Below the pieces are notes generated by a model. The model did not search any database. It had not been told where the DNA came from and saw only the letters and a program-made list of their open reading frames with translations. Made by a program: the position numbers and the translations under genes. From positions 1,302,001 to 1,366,000 of the forward strand of contig NZ_LT629759.1 in assembly GCF_900105025.1 (NCBI RefSeq): a DNA stretch of 64,000 nucleotides. The letters run 5' to 3'. Shown piece by piece: positions 8,264 to 16,504 of this stretch; positions within the stretch are counted from its first letter, which is position 1; each line of letters opens with the position of its first letter. This DNA comes from Parafannyhessea umbonata (GTDB taxonomy: Bacteria; Actinomycetota; Coriobacteriia; Coriobacteriales; Atopobiaceae).

Positions 8264-8336
8264 TCACGGATCCCCGATTCGTCATCCTCCGCTCGGCGTT
8301 GGCAAATTGGTCGTTCATAGGACCCGTTTTACGGCG

Positions 8337-8359
8337 ATTTCGTAGAATTACAACGAAAT
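8337..8359. promoter_or_regulatory. Operator-like palindrome upstream of the AAA/RloB pair
   Basis: ATTTCGT and ACGAAAT are separated by 9 bp, followed at 8365-8370 by a TAAAAT that could serve as a -10 box. It lies in the AT-richer 8264-8428 gap, 70 bp before the AAA gene start. A regulator is not evident nearby. Confidence 0.4.
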
Positions 8360-8428
8360 TCGACTAAAATGGCCATGTCCGAGAACAATATTGACGAATG
8401 TCAAAGCAAACAGAAGGAGGGGGCGCTA

Positions 8429-9637
8429 ATGGGGAACGCGAAGCTTTTATCGTTCAGGATTGCCAACTATCGGTCTTTCTACACGCCGCAGTCCTTCAAT
8501 TTTTCAGATGGAGACGGACGGCCAAGGCCACTGACCGTAATCTATGGCCCAAACTCCAGCGGAAAATCGAACAGCGCATACGCCCTGCAAGACTTCAGGG
8601 CATGCATAGTGAACTCAGCAAGCGCCAACTGGCGTCTCCCATACATCCCGTTCATGCTGCGTCAGGGGGCAACGGGCAAGCCAACCGAGTTCGAGGCGGT
8701 ATTCACTTTCGAGGGAAGACGTTACAGCTACTCCTTTGCATTTGTCTCCGAGCGGGTGATCGAGGAGACCCTGAGAGCAGAGTCCCCCAAGACAGGTCGC
8801 ATGAACCTCGTCTTCCATCGTGGAGACAGGGGCGTTGACTCAAAGTCCGCAAGCAAGAACGGTTTTGGAAAGACGCTGCAAGAGAGAACGAGGCCCGAGA
8901 CACTCCTCGTCACAAAGGCACATGAGGACAACAACCCCTTCTCGGCTGCCGTCTTTTCTCTCGTCGAATCCACCCCGATAATGCTGGATCGGGGTCCAGA
9001 TCGCACGCCGCAATTCGTTGACATGCTCAAGGGAAATGAGGACCTGCGAGGAAAGATTCTCAAGCTCCTACGGGATTGCGACTTCACGATACGTGACATC
9101 GCGATTGGCGAAACGAGGTTCTCTGAAGACGACTTGTCGGCGATTCCCCTTCCAGCAGAAATCCGGCAGGCACTGGCCGCTAAGGGAGGCACGACCTTCA
9201 GCACGCTCCATGCAGTTCGCGATGACGAGTTGAGCATCGTTGGGATGGGGGCGATGGACTTCTGGTCTCTCGAGTCAAACGGCACAAGGAAGTTCTTCGA
9301 GATGGCCGTACCCATCGTTGACGCACTTGACAACGGATATACGCTGTACCTCGACGAATACGGTAGCTACCTCCATCCCAGCCTCGCGAAGGCGCTTGTC
9401 GCCCTTTTCAAGAGCGCGGAGAACAAGAGGGGCGCCTGCCTTATCGTGAACACGCAGGACACATCGCTCATGGGGGACGTCGCTGAGCGTGACGACATTC
9501 TCCTCGTTGACAAGAACATGGCAGAGGAGTCACGTGTCTCCTCGCTCAAGGACCGTGGTGCACGCACGACAGAGCCTCTGGAAGACCGGTACCTACGGGG
9601 GCTGTACGGTTCAGTTCCACGAGTTAGGACCAGGTAG
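8429..9637 (+). CDS. AAA family ATPase, RloA/AbiLi-like (probable defence protein)
   Basis: 402 residues from ATG 8429, chosen because AAGGAGGG lies 9-10 nt upstream and the protein then begins MGNAKLLSFRIANYRSF, the usual start of OLD/RecF-like ATPases; an in-frame ATG at 8369 lacks such a site. Walker A is IYGPNSSGKSNSAYAL (about residues 42-57). The Walker B region is TLYLDEYGSYLHPSLAKAL, followed by LIVNTQDTSLM. The next gene, an RloB-like protein, starts directly after the stop. AAA plus RloB pairs are known as RloAB/AbiL-type phage-defence or abortive-infection modules. GC is well below that of its neighbours, indicating separate acquisition. The role in defence is inferred from family and context. 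Confidence 0.82.
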   Translation: MGNAKLLSFRIANYRSFYTPQSFNFSDGDGRPRPLTVIYGPNSSGKSNSAYALQDFRACIVNSASANWRLPYIPFMLRQGATGKPTEFEAVFTFEGRRYSYSFAFVSERVIEETLRAESPKTGRMNLVFHRGDRGVDSKSASKNGFGKTLQERTRPETLLVTKAHEDNNPFSAAVFSLVESTPIMLDRGPDRTPQFVDMLKGNEDLRGKILKLLRDCDFTIRDIAIGETRFSEDDLSAIPLPAEIRQALAAKGGTTFSTLHAVRDDELSIVGMGAMDFWSLESNGTRKFFEMAVPIVDALDNGYTLYLDEYGSYLHPSLAKALVALFKSAENKRGACLIVNTQDTSLMGDVAERDDILLVDKNMAEESRVSSLKDRGARTTEPLEDRYLRGLYGSVPRVRTR

Positions 9638-10249
9638 ATGGCGCCGAGGAGGCGGCAGAGACTGCCGCGCATCCTTCTAATCGTGTGCGAGGGAAAGACA
9701 GAGAAGGCGTACTTCGACATTCTCGGTGATATCTATCGGCCCCCACAGTTCGTCAAAGTCGTGGTCTATGGTCAGCAGGGACAACATTTGGCTCTAATCG
9801 ACAAGGCTGTCGCAAAGCGGGACGAGTTGTGTAAAGAGTTGGAACTGTCAGAGGATGACGTTGAGTGCTGGGCCGCCTGCGATGAAGACCAGATGCCCTG
9901 CAGCTATTCTGAGCTCGTGCACTACGCGGAATCGCACGAAGTTCGGCTGGCGTTCTCCGCTCCACAGTTTGAGATGTATCTACTTCAGCATTTTGTGCAG
10001 TCCGGCTCCGTTGACAAAGTTGACGTATTCCGCCAGCTTACCCAATATCGGAATCGATACGGAGGCGAAGGGGACTACTGCGACGAGACGAAGTCGGACC
10101 TTACCTGGATGGCAAGGGCAATTGATGCCACTCCAAAGATTGTCAAGACCGCGATCACGAACTCCGACATCCGGGACCGCTCAACCAAGAGACCGTTCTT
10201 CACGGTTCAGGAGCTGTCTAAGCGCATACTTGAGCTATCCAACTGGTGA
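9638..10249 (+). CDS. RloB-like protein (probable nuclease-type effector of the AAA pair)
   Basis: 203 residues; the ATG is contiguous with the stop of the AAA gene. The N-terminus has the Toprim-like motif RILLIVCEGKTEKAYFD, with the conserved Glu, an acidic motif CWAACDEDQM at about residue 75, and the characteristic SAPQFEMYLLQHF. This matches the RloB/AbiLii family (PF13707-type), which is paired with AAA ATPases. Toprim-type folds usually act on nucleic acids, so this is likely the effector, with the ATPase as sensor; that is inference. The base composition is low in GC, like its partner. Confidence 0.82.
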   Translation: MAPRRRQRLPRILLIVCEGKTEKAYFDILGDIYRPPQFVKVVVYGQQGQHLALIDKAVAKRDELCKELELSEDDVECWAACDEDQMPCSYSELVHYAESHEVRLAFSAPQFEMYLLQHFVQSGSVDKVDVFRQLTQYRNRYGGEGDYCDETKSDLTWMARAIDATPKIVKTAITNSDIRDRSTKRPFFTVQELSKRILELSNW

Positions 10250-10262
10250 CTCGGAATTCTCA

Positions 10263-11372
10263 TCATCGAAGTCTCCCAGGCAGTTGTCGTGTCTCTTCAA
10301 GCGATACGTCGCTCATGCTCAAAGACGCGTCTCTGGCATTCGTCGCCCTGCTCGCTAGCGACATCAGATCTGTGCGGGAGAAGCGGAGAGGTTGCCTACT
10401 TGATAGCTCTTCCTTACGAAGTCTTTCCCTCCTGTCCGTGACGAAGTCCGCAGCCTTTGACGCTTGCGTTGCGGCCTTCGCGAGCGCGGACGGGTCGTCG
10501 CGGATAGCGGTGAGCCACCCCTGCAGGTAGGCGGCATGGTTCTCGAGGAACGTCCTGCCCATGTCGGCGTTGGCGTAGGCGCCCATGTCCAGGCCCGCGT
10601 CCGCCGCGGCGAAGGCGGAGCCCAGCTCCGCCACGAGCTCCTCCCGCGCGTAGCCCTCCTCCGACCTCTCCACCTCGCGGCCGACCTCGCGCGCCGTCGA
10701 GTGGCACATCTCGTGCAGGAGCGTGCGAGCGAACGCGTCCATCGAGGTGAACTGCGTGCGGAGCGGCAGCGTGATCGTGTCGGTCGAGGGGCGGTAGTAC
10801 GCCTCGTCGACGCGCTCCTCGCGGACCGGGCACCTCGATGACTCTATGAGCTCGTCCGCCACGCGCTCCACCTCGGCGTTCTCCGGGGCGTGCGCGCTCG
10901 GATCGTAGGGCTCGATCCCCTCCACCTGGGAGGCGTTGAACACGTGGTGGAGCCTCCCGCGGAGGAAGGCGTCCTTGAGCGTCTCCTCGGGGAGCCTCCC
11001 CGTGCGGACGAGCTGCTCGGCCCTCTGGAGGGTGACGACGCCGGAGCCCGGGACGCGCACGTACCAGCTCCAGAACTCCACCGTCGCCGGCGAGCGGGCG
11101 CCCCTCGCCACGTGCCAGCCGGCGTCCCTCGCCTGGTTGAACGTGCACCACCTGGGGTCGTCGAAGCCGTCCCTGCGCATCGCCGCCGCGAGCGAGAGCC
11201 TGTTCATGCCGCGGTATGTCCTTCCCGTGGCGGCGTTCACGGGCGACCAGCACCCCTTCCACTCCGCCGCCCATGCGAGCCCGCCTCGCTCCATCGCGGC
11301 GGAGATCTCCTCGACGACCTGGCGCCTCGCCTCCGCGATCGCCTCCCGGCTGCCCCCTGAGTCCCTTGCCAT
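10263..11372 (-). CDS. ArdC-type antirestriction protein with zincin-like metallopeptidase domain
   Basis: 369 residues. The N-terminal ssDNA-binding ArdC domain (DUF1738) is seen in WSPVNAATGRTYRGMNRLSL and in WCTFNQARDAGWHVARGA. The C-terminal metallopeptidase has HEMCHST, an HExxH zinc motif, at about residue 218, with a downstream [11 protein letters not shown] supplying the third ligand. Such proteins protect incoming single-stranded ICE DNA from host restriction. The last roughly 50 residues (after RRERLR) are coded by lower-GC DNA and do not look like the family's usual end, so the tail was probably replaced when the AAA/RloB cargo inserted. Confidence 0.85.
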   Translation of the reverse strand: MARDSGGSREAIAEARRQVVEEISAAMERGGLAWAAEWKGCWSPVNAATGRTYRGMNRLSLAAAMRRDGFDDPRWCTFNQARDAGWHVARGARSPATVEFWSWYVRVPGSGVVTLQRAEQLVRTGRLPEETLKDAFLRGRLHHVFNASQVEGIEPYDPSAHAPENAEVERVADELIESSRCPVREERVDEAYYRPSTDTITLPLRTQFTSMDAFARTLLHEMCHSTAREVGREVERSEEGYAREELVAELGSAFAAADAGLDMGAYANADMGRTFLENHAAYLQGWLTAIRDDPSALAKAATQASKAADFVTDRRERLRKEELSSRQPLRFSRTDLMSLASRATNARDASLSMSDVSLEETRQLPGRLR

Positions 11373-11393
11373 GAGAATCCCCCTGTCACGGTG

Positions 11394-11421
11394 GCAGGGC
11401 GGCCCCGTGGGACCGCCCTGC
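11394..11421. other. Perfect 9-bp stem hairpin between ICE genes
   Basis: GCAGGGCGG and CCGCCCTGC flank a 10-nt loop in the gap between the small membrane gene and ardC. No T-run follows, so it is more likely a transcript-processing or pausing structure than a strong terminator. Confidence 0.5.
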
Positions 11422-11430
11422 GCGTCTCGC

Positions 11431-11553
11431 CTATGCCCCGTCGGTGCCGTCGCCTGCGGATGCCGCCCTGCACAGCGCGAGCGCCATGAGGGCCGTCCCC
11501 GCGGCGGCCATCCCCGCGAAGAACCAGATGAGCGGGACGAACGGGTTACTCAT
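11431..11553 (-). CDS. Small single-span membrane protein
   Basis: 40 residues, starting MSNPFVPLIWFFAGM. One hydrophobic helix (about residues 5-30) is followed by a short polar end. The ATG at 11553 overlaps the stop of the adhesin gene by 8 bp, so it is translated by coupling. Small one-span proteins next to surface adhesins are common in ICEs, but I do not know its function. Confidence 0.6.
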   Translation of the reverse strand: MSNPFVPLIWFFAGMAAAGTALMALALCRAASAGDGTDGA

Positions 11554-14500
11554 CGCCGTCGCCTCCACCGAGCGGGTCCGGCCCCGTCGCGGGCCCTCGG
11601 CGGATCTCGATCCCGGCGTCCCCGTCCGCGTCGCGGCGTCCGCGGCGCCTGAGCGCGCGTGCGCCCGCGAGGGAGAGCCCCGCGGCGGAGCAGAGGCCGG
11701 CGATCGTCGCCAGGGGCGCGCCGGCGTCGCCCGTCTTGGGAAGCTGGCCACCGCCCTTGGTGGCCTTCTCCTCCTTGGGGGTCTCGGGCGGGGCCTCGGT
11801 GATGCTCACCGTCTGCCCCTCGTCCTCGAGGTCGGCGTGGGTGGCGACGGTCTTCCCATCGTGGGCGATGGTCTCGAAGGCAACCACGTCGTGCCCTGCG
11901 AGCGCGCTGCCGTCGAACTCGAACGTGACGTCGGTGCTGCCGGACTCGGCGTCCGCGGTGAAGGTGGCGCTGGCGGTGACGGGGCTGCCGTCGCTTCCCT
12001 TGACCCTCTCGCCCGTGGACTTGTCCATGAGCGTGCCCGTGACCGTGTACTCGCGGCCCTTGACGAGCCCGGACCACTCGACCCTGTCCGTGATGGCGAC
12101 CTTGTCCGCGGCCGTGGCCTCGTGGTCGCCGTCCGCCGCGTCGGTCGCCGTGGTGTGGATGCCGGGCAGGCTCACCGTCTGCCCCTCGTCCTTCAGATTG
12201 GCGTGGGTGGCGACGACCTTGCCCGCGCGGGAGAGCTCCTCCGTGCAGACGAGCCTCCTCCCCTCGAGCCCGGTGCCGTCCACGTCGAAGGCGACCTCGA
12301 CGGTGCCCTCGGAGGACTCGGGGGTGACGGTCGTCTCCGCCGTGGCGAGCTCCTTGCCCGTCTCGGCGTCGAGCAGGCGTCCCCTGACCCTGTACTCGGT
12401 CCCGGGGGTGACGTTGGAGTAGGAGACGGTGTCGGCGACGCGTTGGCCGGGAGCCGCGTCTATCACCTTGTCGCCGTCCGCCGCATCCCTCGCCGACGTC
12501 GTGACCTGGGGGAACGCCACGCTCTGCCCCTCGTCCGAGAGGTCGGCGTGCGTGGCGTACTCGTGGCCGTGGCGCGAGAGCTCCTCGAAGGCGACGACCG
12601 TGCGGCCCGCGAGGTCGGAGCCGTCGAACCTGAACGTGACTGTCGCCTTTCCGCTTGCCTCCTCGGGTGTGAGCTTCGTGGTTGCGGTGACCTTCTCGCC
12701 CTTCGCGTCCGTGACGGCCTCGCCGGTCTCGCGGTCCATGAGGGTGCCGGTGAGGGTGTACTCCTTCCCGGGCACGAGGCTCTCGTACTCGACGGTGTCC
12801 GTGATGGTCACGTCGTCGTCTGCCGCCGCGTCGTGGGAGCCGTCCTCGGCGTCCGTCGCGGTGGTGCCGATCTTGGGGAACAGGACCGTCTGCCCCTCAT
12901 CGTCGATGTCTGCGTGCGTGGCAACCACCTTCCCGCCCTGGCTGAGCTCCTCGAACGCCACGACGGAGTGGCCGGAGAGCCCGGTCGCGTCGAACTCGAA
13001 GGTGACCTTGGCCTTGCCCGTGGAGAGCTTGGGGGCCAGCTTCGCCGTGGCGGTGACGGCCTTGCCGTCCGCGCCGGTCACGGCCTTGCCGGTCTCGCGG
13101 TCCATGAGGGTTCCCGCGAGCTCGTACTCCTTCCCTGGCACGAGGTTCTCGTACTCGACCTCGTCGGTGAGCTCGACGCGCTCGGCGGCCTCGGCCAGGT
13201 GCTCGCCGCCCTCGCCGGTGAGGGTCGTGGCGATGCGCGGCCCCTGGTCGTCATCTACTGTTCCGAGGTTCACGGTGGTGGCGTCGCGCGTGACCCGCGC
13301 GGTCATGCTCACGAGGCGGAGCCCCTGGTTCGCGGCGCACGGGAGCTCCTCGACGAGGTACGTGTCGTAGGGCAGGGCGCCCTTGGAGTCGTCCGGGGCG
13401 GTCTGGGAGTCCGCGGTGCCGCTGAACCACACGCCCGCGGAGGCGTCCCAGGTCCCCTCGCCCGCCGAGTCGTTGGCGTTCGTGCGCGTGGTGTGGGCGG
13501 CCCAGGACGACGAGGTGCTGGCCTGGCCGTTCTCGTCGGTCACGATGATGTGGGACTCGCCCGTGGTGGCGGAGGTGATCCGGAACGGCACGCCCGCGAG
13601 GCGCGCCATGCTGCCGGACTCGGCCTTCACGAGCTCGATGTCGCCGCGCCTGACCTGCTCGGCGACCGTGGGGGTGGCGTAGGTGGAGACGGTCTCGGCG
13701 GTGCCCTCGCCGGTCACGTGGACGACGTGGGTGGCGTCGTCCCCCAGGTATCCGTTGGGGGCGGAGGTCTCGGTGATGGCGACCGTTCCCACCGGCACGC
13801 AGGCCTCGCCCCTGGAGTCTCGGTAGAGCGCGTCGCCCGTGGCGGACCCGAGGTCGGCGGTGCCGTCCTCGCCCGTGGTGACTGTCCAGATGCGGGTGGC
13901 CTTCGCGGGGAGGCTCCCCTCGTCGTACTGCCCGTCGTAGTAGCGGACCTCGAAGGTGGCGCCCTTGAGCGTCGCGGCGCCCAGCGGGGACGCCTTGCCC
14001 GTCTCCGCGTCGGCCTTCGCGAGCACGATCCCCAGCGGGTTCACCTGGGGGGCGTCGGTCGCCGTGGCCTTGGTGGTCCTCCCCGCCTCCACCGTGAGGG
14101 GGATCACGTCGGTCGAGAGCGCGTAGTTCCTCGCGGGCTTGGTCTCCCTCGCCCAGTAGCTCCCGGCGCGCAGCCCCTGGGCGGAGCCGTGCCCGCTCGC
14201 GTCGGTGACGATCGTCGCGACCGCCTGGGTGCAGGCCTCGTCGGAGTAGACGGTGTAGGTCGCGCCCTCGAGCGAGTAGCTGCCGTTGGCGTCGGACACC
14301 TCGTGGTTCGCGGACGACTTGGTGAGCTCGACGCCGCCCGTGGGGAGCACCTCTACGACGCTCTGGACCGTGCCGTTCGGCGAGTACCAGACCTTGCTCG
14401 CGCGGTCCCAGGCGCCCGCCTTGCCCGCGTGGGCGCGTGCGTCGGCGACCGCCGCCTGGATCTTGCCCGCGTCGGCGCGGCTCGCCCTGCCGCCGGCGCC

Positions 14501-14965
14501 GCTGTAGACGTTGCCCGACATCCTCCCGACGCTGTAGGCGCCGCTGGAGAGGTCCACGTCCATGCCGCAGAGCATCCACACGGCCACGTTGATCGCCTGG
14601 TCGGGCCTCTCGAGGCCGAGCGGGTTGCCCGGCGCCATGATGTGGACGAGGTACGCCAGCGCGTGCGGGTCGGGCAGGATGCCCGTGGCCTCGCCCGTGT
14701 AGTCCCACCTGGTGAACGTGGTCCCCGTGGGGTTGTGCGCCTCGGGGCTGATGCAGAAGAGCTGGCTGCCGGAGTCGCTCCCGAACGAGAGGAAGCCCTC
14801 GCCGCCGTTGGTCTCCGTCGTCACCCTCATGGTCCCGGTCGAGGCGTACGCCACCGCGGGCGCCAGCGCGCCCAGGGCCTGGCTGAGCACGAGCGCGGCC
14901 GATGCGATGGCCGCGACCACCCTCCGCGCGATCGTTCCCCTCGCCCTCTTTCTCACTCGTCCCAT
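11546..14965 (-). CDS. LPXTG cell-wall adhesin: thioester domain, SpaA-like domains, four VaFE repeats
   Basis: 1,139 residues. ATG 14965 is chosen because GGGAGGA lies just upstream and a signal peptide follows (MGRVRKRARG, then a hydrophobic stretch to AVAYAS); the frame is open further upstream but overlaps another gene. The N-terminal TQXA/thioester-like domain has the Cys in LFCISPEAHNPTG and the Gln in QAINVAVWMLCG, which could form a reactive thioester. Then come about three SpaA/prealbumin-like domains (GGVELTKSS, IVLAKADAETG, DIELVKAESG) and four VaFE (ester-bond) repeats of about 120 residues each (for example LVPGKEYELAGTLMD and VVAFEELS). The C-terminus has LPKTGD, a hydrophobic span and an Arg-rich tail for sortase anchoring. 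Likely role: cell-cell contact during conjugation or host adhesion. Confidence 0.88.
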   Translation of the reverse strand: MGRVRKRARGTIARRVVAAIASAALVLSQALGALAPAVAYASTGTMRVTTETNGGEGFLSFGSDSGSQLFCISPEAHNPTGTTFTRWDYTGEATGILPDPHALAYLVHIMAPGNPLGLERPDQAINVAVWMLCGMDVDLSSGAYSVGRMSGNVYSGAGGRASRADAGKIQAAVADARAHAGKAGAWDRASKVWYSPNGTVQSVVEVLPTGGVELTKSSANHEVSDANGSYSLEGATYTVYSDEACTQAVATIVTDASGHGSAQGLRAGSYWARETKPARNYALSTDVIPLTVEAGRTTKATATDAPQVNPLGIVLAKADAETGKASPLGAATLKGATFEVRYYDGQYDEGSLPAKATRIWTVTTGEDGTADLGSATGDALYRDSRGEACVPVGTVAITETSAPNGYLGDDATHVVHVTGEGTAETVSTYATPTVAEQVRRGDIELVKAESGSMARLAGVPFRITSATTGESHIIVTDENGQASTSSSWAAHTTRTNANDSAGEGTWDASAGVWFSGTADSQTAPDDSKGALPYDTYLVEELPCAANQGLRLVSMTARVTRDATTVNLGTVDDDQGPRIATTLTGEGGEHLAEAAERVELTDEVEYENLVPGKEYELAGTLMDRETGKAVTGADGKAVTATAKLAPKLSTGKAKVTFEFDATGLSGHSVVAFEELSQGGKVVATHADIDDEGQTVLFPKIGTTATDAEDGSHDAAADDDVTITDTVEYESLVPGKEYTLTGTLMDRETGEAVTDAKGEKVTATTKLTPEEASGKATVTFRFDGSDLAGRTVVAFEELSRHGHEYATHADLSDEGQSVAFPQVTTSARDAADGDKVIDAAPGQRVADTVSYSNVTPGTEYRVRGRLLDAETGKELATAETTVTPESSEGTVEVAFDVDGTGLEGRRLVCTEELSRAGKVVATHANLKDEGQTVSLPGIHTTATDAADGDHEATAADKVAITDRVEWSGLVKGREYTVTGTLMDKSTGERVKGSDGSPVTASATFTADAESGSTDVTFEFDGSALAGHDVVAFETIAHDGKTVATHADLEDEGQTVSITEAPPETPKEEKATKGGGQLPKTGDAGAPLATIAGLCSAAGLSLAGARALRRRGRRDADGDAGIEIRRGPATGPDPLGGGDGDE

Positions 14966-15459
14966 TGCCCGCGTCCTCCCTGCTCGCGTGCCTGTCTTGC
15001 GTCCCCCGCGATGCCGCGCGAGCCCTCCCGCGCCTCGCTCGCGCGCGTCCCCAGGGCCCGCCCCTGCGAGTGCTCGCGCGCCCAGCGGCGACGGCCCTCC
15101 ACGATCGCGTCCCTGAGCTCGGCGGGGTCGACCCGCGCGCTCTCGCGCACGCGCCTCCCGTCCTCGCCGAGGACGGGGTTGCCCTCGGCGTCGAGGACCG
15201 AGCGGCGCAGGAGCACCTGCCGGTCCGCGGGGAGCGGCAGGTCTCGCCACCTCTCACCGCGCAGGGCCGACGGCCCCACCGACAGCGGCGTGAACTCCCA
15301 GCCGCCGTAGTCCGTCCCCCCGACGACCGTCCCGGAGGGGACGCGGGCCTGGTTGAACTCGCGCTCCTCCCCGGTCCTGCGGTCCGTGTAGCGGATGTGC
15401 TCCCGCACGAAGTTCTCGTGCAGGGTGACCACCACCCGGCCGTCCCTCTCTCCTTCCAT
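14953..15459 (-). CDS. Conserved-type ICE protein of unknown function
   Basis: 168 residues starting MEGERDGRVVVTLHENF, with AGGAAGGA-rich sequence before the ATG. The first 75 residues look like a compact beta domain (VREHIRYTDRRTGEEREF, GGWEFTPLSVGPSAL); the C-terminal half is Arg/Glu-rich and probably helical. No signal peptide or membrane span, so it is cytoplasmic. It overlaps the adhesin gene by 13 bp and is co-transcribed with the transfer genes. The first part resembles the small DNA-binding-like proteins found among ICE transfer genes, but I cannot name a family. Confidence 0.7.
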   Translation of the reverse strand: MEGERDGRVVVTLHENFVREHIRYTDRRTGEEREFNQARVPSGTVVGGTDYGGWEFTPLSVGPSALRGERWRDLPLPADRQVLLRRSVLDAEGNPVLGEDGRRVRESARVDPAELRDAIVEGRRRWAREHSQGRALGTRASEAREGSRGIAGDARQAREQGGRGQWDE

Positions 15460-15512
15460 TCCTTCCTCCTATCCTTCGGGCCCTCCCGGGCCGCCCTTTG
15501 GGAGCCTGTTCG

Positions 15513-16502
15513 CTACCCGCCGAGGGCGTCCCTGGCCCATGCCCCGCTCTTCGCGAGCGAGAGCACGAGCAGGACGCACATGGCGAGGTACTGGAGCGCG
15601 TAGCTGAGCCCGCCCACGACCGAGTCGACGGGCGTACCGGTGCCGGCGCTCGCCGCGTTGAGCCCGCCGAGCACGACGGGGAACGCTATGAGGAGCAGCG
15701 TGATCACGAGGCCCGCGAGGCACACGGACGCGAACTGCCTGAGGTAGCCGACCCCCATCTGCCTGGTCTCGTCCAGGCCCAGGAGCGCCAGCGGGATGGG
15801 GCTGAGCGCCGCCATCACGTAGAGCTGGATCGCCCTGGCCCAGGTGACGACGAGGGCCACCACGTAGGCGACCACCACGACGAGCCAGCTGACGAGCGCG
15901 ACGACGACCATCGCGAGGAGCGCCGCCACGTCGTCGTCCTCGGTCACGATCGAGACGGCCGAGAGGTCCATGGCCCCGCCCGTGCCGAACAGCGCCGTCA
16001 CGCGGGTTATCGCGAGGCGCGCGACCTCGTAGAGGGCCCTCATGAGCTCGAACGAGTTCTGCACGAGGAAGAGGTTCACGGCGAAGAACACGAGCAGGAA
16101 CACGACCTCCCTGATGGCCGGGACGGAGGCGTTGCCGTCCATGCGCTGGGAGATGTGCACGAGCTGGGCCGTGAAGACCATGGAGAGGACCCCGCAGCCG
16201 ATGGGCAGGACGGCCGCCTGCCAGGCGCCGCGCGCCATCTCGGCGAGCGTCGTTCCGCCCGCCGTGCCGAGCATCGACGAGAAGGGCTTGGAGAGCACGC
16301 CCTCCACCCCTATCGACGCGAGCACCCTCGCCTGGGCGGCGAAGATCCAGTTGCAGGTGTCGCGCAGGACCCCGCACATCCACGAGTTGATGTCGTCGGC
16401 TATCGAGGCGAAGGCCGGGTGCGGGACGAGGAGCGCGACGGCGAGCGCGAGCCCCGCGGCGGCGGCGAGCCGGAGGGCCCCCGCCCTCTTTGCTCCGCGC
16501 AT
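15513..16502 (-). CDS. TrbL/VirB6-like conjugal transfer membrane protein
   Basis: 329 residues from ATG 16502. An N-terminal signal-like helix (about residues 10-33, ending HPAFAS) is followed by a short outside region with two cysteines (WMCGVLRDTCNW) and then about six hydrophobic helices, ending in a membrane span before GAWARDALGG. The length, helix pattern and position after VirB4 and the wall hydrolase fit the TrbL/VirB6 channel subunit of Gram-positive type IV secretion systems. The start lies at the stop of the gene upstream. Confidence 0.78.
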   Translation of the reverse strand: MRGAKRAGALRLAAAAGLALAVALLVPHPAFASIADDINSWMCGVLRDTCNWIFAAQARVLASIGVEGVLSKPFSSMLGTAGGTTLAEMARGAWQAAVLPIGCGVLSMVFTAQLVHISQRMDGNASVPAIREVVFLLVFFAVNLFLVQNSFELMRALYEVARLAITRVTALFGTGGAMDLSAVSIVTEDDDVAALLAMVVVALVSWLVVVVAYVVALVVTWARAIQLYVMAALSPIPLALLGLDETRQMGVGYLRQFASVCLAGLVITLLLIAFPVVLGGLNAASAGTGTPVDSVVGGLSYALQYLAMCVLLVLSLAKSGAWARDALGG

Positions 16503-16504
16503 GG

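Noticed and set aside
11444-15310. A 1,288-codon open frame on the plus strand opposite the adhesin
   Set aside because: The minus strand has a signal peptide, known domains and LPKTG. The plus frame is low-complexity and arises from GC-rich codons.
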